DNA of 64,000 nucleotides. It comes from Streptomyces daqingensis (GTDB lineage Bacteria; Actinomycetota; Actinomycetes; Streptomycetales; Streptomycetaceae). Made by a program: the position numbers and the translations under genes. Positions 61,309 to 64,000 of the stretch are shown piece after piece. A model generated the notes under the pieces. The model did no database searches and was not told the origin of the DNA. It saw nothing but the letters and a program-made list of their open reading frames with translations. Where the stretch lies: NCBI RefSeq assembly GCF_014645895.1, contig NZ_BMMP01000005.1, forward strand, positions 124,001 to 188,000, read 5' to 3'. Position 1 is the first letter of the stretch, and the number at the start of each line of letters is the position of its first letter.

Positions 61309-62388
61309 TCAGGCGTCGTCCCAGCGGAAGAAGCGGGAGGCGATCAGCGTGACCACGGCCGCGAACAGCAGCAGTCCGCCCATCACCGGCAGTGCCGCAC
61401 CCCAGCTCTCCCCCCTTGTCATCACGGACTGCATGGCCTCCGCGAGGTGCGTCAGCGGGAGGAAGTCGGAGACGGTGCGCACCCACGCCGGCGCGATCTC
61501 CAGCGGGAAGAACGAGCCGGAGAGGAAGGCCATGGGCAGGACGATCAGCTGCGCCAGCCCGTTCGCCGCCTCCTCGGTCTTCGCCCAGGAGCCGATGAGC
61601 AGCCCCATCGACATGAACGCGAGCGTCCCGCAGGCGACCAGCGGCAGGCTGAGCCACCAGTGGCCCGTCAGCCGCAGTCCGTACATGGGCAGCGTCGCCA
61701 GTCCGATGAAGATCGCTGTCTGCGCGAACGCCAGAGCGAGGTTCACCCCGACTCTCGCCCCGACGACCGACCCCGCGGTCACGGGCGAGAGCCACAGCCG
61801 CCTCAGGATGCGCTTCTTCCGCCAGCTCACCAGGTTCAGGGCCGAACCGAAGACGCCACCCATGGCGACTGCCCAGCTCAGCAGCCCCGGCGTGAGGAAC
61901 TGGATGGGTTTGACCGACTCGTCCTCGACCTGCTTCGTGGCCAGCCGGTAGGCGGGAGGCTGCCCCGTGGCTGCCTGGTTTGCCTGCTGCAGCACCGAGT
62001 TCACCACGGCGCGCACGTTGCCGGCGCTTGCCGAGTCGGCGGCGGAGTAGCGCAGTTCGACTGCCTTCCCGTCGCCCTGGAAGACGGCGGCGTCGACGTC
62101 TCCCTTCCGCACCTGTGCCAGGGCGTCACGGCGGGCAGCCGCGGAGCCGCCGGTCTTCTCGATCTTCAACACGCCGCGCAGGGCGGAGCGCTGGCTGTCC
62201 GGCATGGCGTCGAACACCTTGACGTTCCCGATCTGGACCACCTCCGCCCGGGGCGTCGAGTCGCTGTCGAACAGCGCCCCGAACATGGCCAGGAACATCA
62301 GCGGGAAGATCAGCATGAAGAAGACCGCCGCACGGTCGCGCAGCAGTCCGAGCGCCATCGCCCGGGAGAGGCTGAGGAAACTCTTCAC
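61309..62388 (-). CDS. ABC-2 exporter permease (DrrB/YhgE-like with extracellular loop)
   Basis: A 359-residue permease with one N-terminal helix (DRAAVFFMLIFPLMFLAMFG), a soluble outer domain of about 150 residues, and five C-terminal helices ending LFAAVVTLIASRFFRWDD. This is the ABC2_membrane_3 layout seen in drug and lipid exporters. The GTG start at 62388 overlaps the ATPase stop (GTGA) and has GGGAG eight bases upstream. The substrate is unknown. Confidence 0.87.
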   Translation of the reverse strand: MKSFLSLSRAMALGLLRDRAAVFFMLIFPLMFLAMFGALFDSDSTPRAEVVQIGNVKVFDAMPDSQRSALRGVLKIEKTGGSAAARRDALAQVRKGDVDAAVFQGDGKAVELRYSAADSASAGNVRAVVNSVLQQANQAATGQPPAYRLATKQVEDESVKPIQFLTPGLLSWAVAMGGVFGSALNLVSWRKKRILRRLWLSPVTAGSVVGARVGVNLALAFAQTAIFIGLATLPMYGLRLTGHWWLSLPLVACGTLAFMSMGLLIGSWAKTEEAANGLAQLIVLPMAFLSGSFFPLEIAPAWVRTVSDFLPLTHLAEAMQSVMTRGESWGAALPVMGGLLLFAAVVTLIASRFFRWDDA

Positions 62389-63113
62389 TCGCGGTACTCC
62401 CTCCCCGTCAGCTGGAGGAAGACGTCCTCCAGCGACCGCACCCCCAACTCCTCGATCAGCTGCGCGGGAGCGCCCACGCGCAGGACCCGGCCCTCGTCCA
62501 TGATCGCGACGCGGTCGCACAGCACCTCGGCCTCGTCCATGTAGTGCGTGGTCAGTACGACCGTGCGGCCTTCGGAGTTGATCGTGCGCAGCAGGTCCCA
62601 CAGGTTCCGCCGCGCCTGCGGGTCGAGGCCGGTCGTGGGCTCGTCGAGGAAGACGAGCTCCGGGTCGTGGACGAGGGCGCAGGCGATGGAGAGCCGCTGT
62701 GCCTGACCCCCTGAGAGCTTGTTCTCCCGCGTGCGGCTCTTCTCCGCCAGACCCACCGTCTCGAGCATCTCGTCCGCCCGGGCGGTGGGGACGCCGTAGA
62801 TGGAGGCGAACGTGTGTATCTGCTCGCGTGCGCTGAGCCGTTCGAAGAAGGCGGACGCCTGCAACTGCACGCCTATTCGCCGCAGCAGCGTCTTGTTGCG
62901 AGGCCAGGACGGCTCGCCCAGCAGCGTCGCCGTGCCCTCGTCGGGCTCACGCAGCCCTTCGACGATCTCCAGAGTCGTCGTCTTTCCTGCCCCGTTGGGC
63001 CCGAGGATCCCGTAGAACTCCCCGTGCCTCACCTCGAAGGTCGCGCCGTCGACGGCTTGAGTCTCGCCGTAGCGCTTGCGCAGCCCTTCCGCGGTGATCG
63101 CGTTTCCTGTCAT
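62385..63113 (-). CDS. ABC exporter ATPase
   Basis: A 242-residue ATPase of the multidrug (DrrA/CcmA) subgroup. Walker A is GPNGAGKTTTLE, the Q-loop is VQLQASAFF, the signature LSGGQAQRLSIA, Walker B LVFLDEPTTGLD, and the switch His is in LTTHYMDEAE. All motifs are intact. It pairs with the overlapping permease gene. No regulator is beside it, and the start is 71 bases from the divergent methyltransferase gene. Confidence 0.92.
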   Translation of the reverse strand: MTGNAITAEGLRKRYGETQAVDGATFEVRHGEFYGILGPNGAGKTTTLEIVEGLREPDEGTATLLGEPSWPRNKTLLRRIGVQLQASAFFERLSAREQIHTFASIYGVPTARADEMLETVGLAEKSRTRENKLSGGQAQRLSIACALVHDPELVFLDEPTTGLDPQARRNLWDLLRTINSEGRTVVLTTHYMDEAEVLCDRVAIMDEGRVLRVGAPAQLIEELGVRSLEDVFLQLTGREYRE

Positions 63114-63184
63114 GTGCGGAGGCTAGGCGCTGAACATCACCTTCCGGCCTCGCGTGAGGCGCGAGCGCGCAGCACAGTGGAGAC

Positions 63185-64000
63185 ATGCCTGGTGCTCCGG
63201 AGCTTCTGAGGCAGATCGAGGCGAGCGGCGCTCTGACCGACCCGGAGTGGAAGGCCGCCTTCGCCGCAGTACGGCGCGAGCTGTTCGTGCCGTACTACTA
63301 CGTGACCGGCCCGGACGGCGCCCCGCAGCGGCTGTGGCGTGACGATCCCGATCCCGAGCTCCGCTCCCGCTGGCTGGCGGGTGTGTACGACGACGTTCCA
63401 CTGGCCACGCGAGTCCGCGACGGTGAACTGGTCTCCTCCAGCAGCCAGCCGTCGCTCATGGCGCGCATGCTGGAGGCGCTGCAGGTGCACGACGGCATGA
63501 ACGTGCTGGAGATCGGCGCCGGCTCCGGCTACAACGCGGCGCTCCTCGCGCACCGCCTGGGCGACGCCCTCGTGACCACCGTCGACGTCGACCCCGCCAT
63601 CACCAGCGCCGCCCGCGAGCACCTCGCCGCGGCGGGCCACCGGCCGCGCGTCGTCACCGGCGACGGCACACGGGGTGCTCCCGCCCACGGCCCGTACGAC
63701 CGGATCATCGCCACGTGCGAGCTGTCCTTTGTGCCCAGCGTCTGGCTGAGCCAGTGCACGACCGGGGCTCTCGTCCTGGCACCGCTCGGCACGGGGCTCG
63801 TCAGCCTCCGCGTGACGGACGAGCAGCACGCCAGCGGACGCTTCCACGAGCTCCCCGTCTTCTTCGTACCGCTGCGCGGCGCCGAGCCGGCGCAGCGGAG
63901 AACGCAGGCGAGGCGGGACATCCCACGGCACGCGCAGCGGCACGACTCCTTCCAGTTCCTGTTCGGCCTGACGGCGGGCTCGATGGAACCGCACGAGGTG
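63185..64000 (+). CDS. Protein-L-isoaspartate O-methyltransferase-like protein (partial, cut at window end)
   Basis: At least 272 codons, open at the window edge. Residues about 1-90 include SSSSQPSLMARMLEALQVHD, then the PCMT SAM motif VLEIGAGSGYNAALLAHRLG and VDVDPAITSAAREHL. A further YDRIIATCEL motif II is present. PCMT repairs isoaspartyl residues. Actinomycetes have many paralogues, some with other roles in peptide modification. The region after residue 230 leaves the core fold, so the full protein probably has a C-terminal extension. The ATG at 63185 is divergent from the ABC exporter, 71 bases away. Confidence 0.83.
   Translation, partial: MPGAPELLRQIEASGALTDPEWKAAFAAVRRELFVPYYYVTGPDGAPQRLWRDDPDPELRSRWLAGVYDDVPLATRVRDGELVSSSSQPSLMARMLEALQVHDGMNVLEIGAGSGYNAALLAHRLGDALVTTVDVDPAITSAAREHLAAAGHRPRVVTGDGTRGAPAHGPYDRIIATCELSFVPSVWLSQCTTGALVLAPLGTGLVSLRVTDEQHASGRFHELPVFFVPLRGAEPAQRRTQARRDIPRHAQRHDSFQFLFGLTAGSMEPHEV

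Overview
The window is high-GC actinobacterial DNA, almost certainly from Streptomyces or a close relative. Signs of this are frequent GTG and TTG starts, Tat-exported glycosidases, a sugar ABC importer with no ATPase of its own (in Streptomyces usually served by the shared MsiK), the DUF6230/DUF6114 pair, an SsbB-type single-strand binding protein beside a dynamin pair, and an EttA gene with a TTG start.

Left part (0.15-20 kb). A GH65 phosphorylase is coupled to a beta-phosphoglucomutase-like HAD enzyme (151-3230). Then come a DUF5937/ArsR-like regulator, a secreted GH92 mannosidase, an orphan LuxR-type regulator whose receiver lacks its phospho-acceptor Asp, and a three-gene PaoABC-like molybdenum aldehyde oxidase (9221-13082). 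A rightward block follows: a SAM methyltransferase, glutamate decarboxylase, Ku and a NodS-like methyltransferase. It is closed by an SDR oxidoreductase on the minus strand.

Glycan locus (19.1-33.5 kb). A LacI-family gene (32353-33453) and copies of a GCGC-centred operator (close to TGTAAGCGCATACA) define a probable regulon. It contains a sugar-binding lipoprotein with two permeases, a GH39 enzyme, a Tat-exported GH144-type glucanase, a sulfatase with its formylglycine-generating enzyme, a Tat-exported GH35 beta-galactosidase and a GH15-like enzyme. Together they look like a utilisation system for a sulfated glycan whose identity the sequence does not reveal.

Middle (34.1-40.1 kb). The DUF6230/DUF6114 pair, a secreted protein of unknown function, two genes with repetitive acidic tails (one SRPBCC, one AK/ED-rich), and an ABC exporter.

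Lantibiotic cluster (40.6-50.6 kb). This is the most interesting part. Two small precursor genes, absent from standard gene-length cut-offs, encode a LtnA1-like alpha peptide (40783-40947) and a haloduracin-beta-like peptide (40979-41131). A perfect 15-bp hairpin follows, then two complete LanM synthetases flanking a bifunctional C39-peptidase/ABC transporter, a 54-residue two-helix membrane protein, and a luciferase-like F420-type oxidoreductase. I read this as a two-component class II lantibiotic system with one dedicated LanM per peptide. The oxidoreductase may convert dehydro residues to D-amino acids. The ABC exporter just upstream may give immunity.

Right part (50.7-64 kb). tRNA-Arg(TCT), the dynA/dynB-type GTPase pair, ssbB, a thioester-domain cell-wall protein that has lost its thioester cysteine, ettA, a hotdog thioesterase, a conserved hypothetical protein, a truncated haemoglobin, an ABC-2 exporter pair, and a protein-L-isoaspartate methyltransferase-like gene cut by the window edge.
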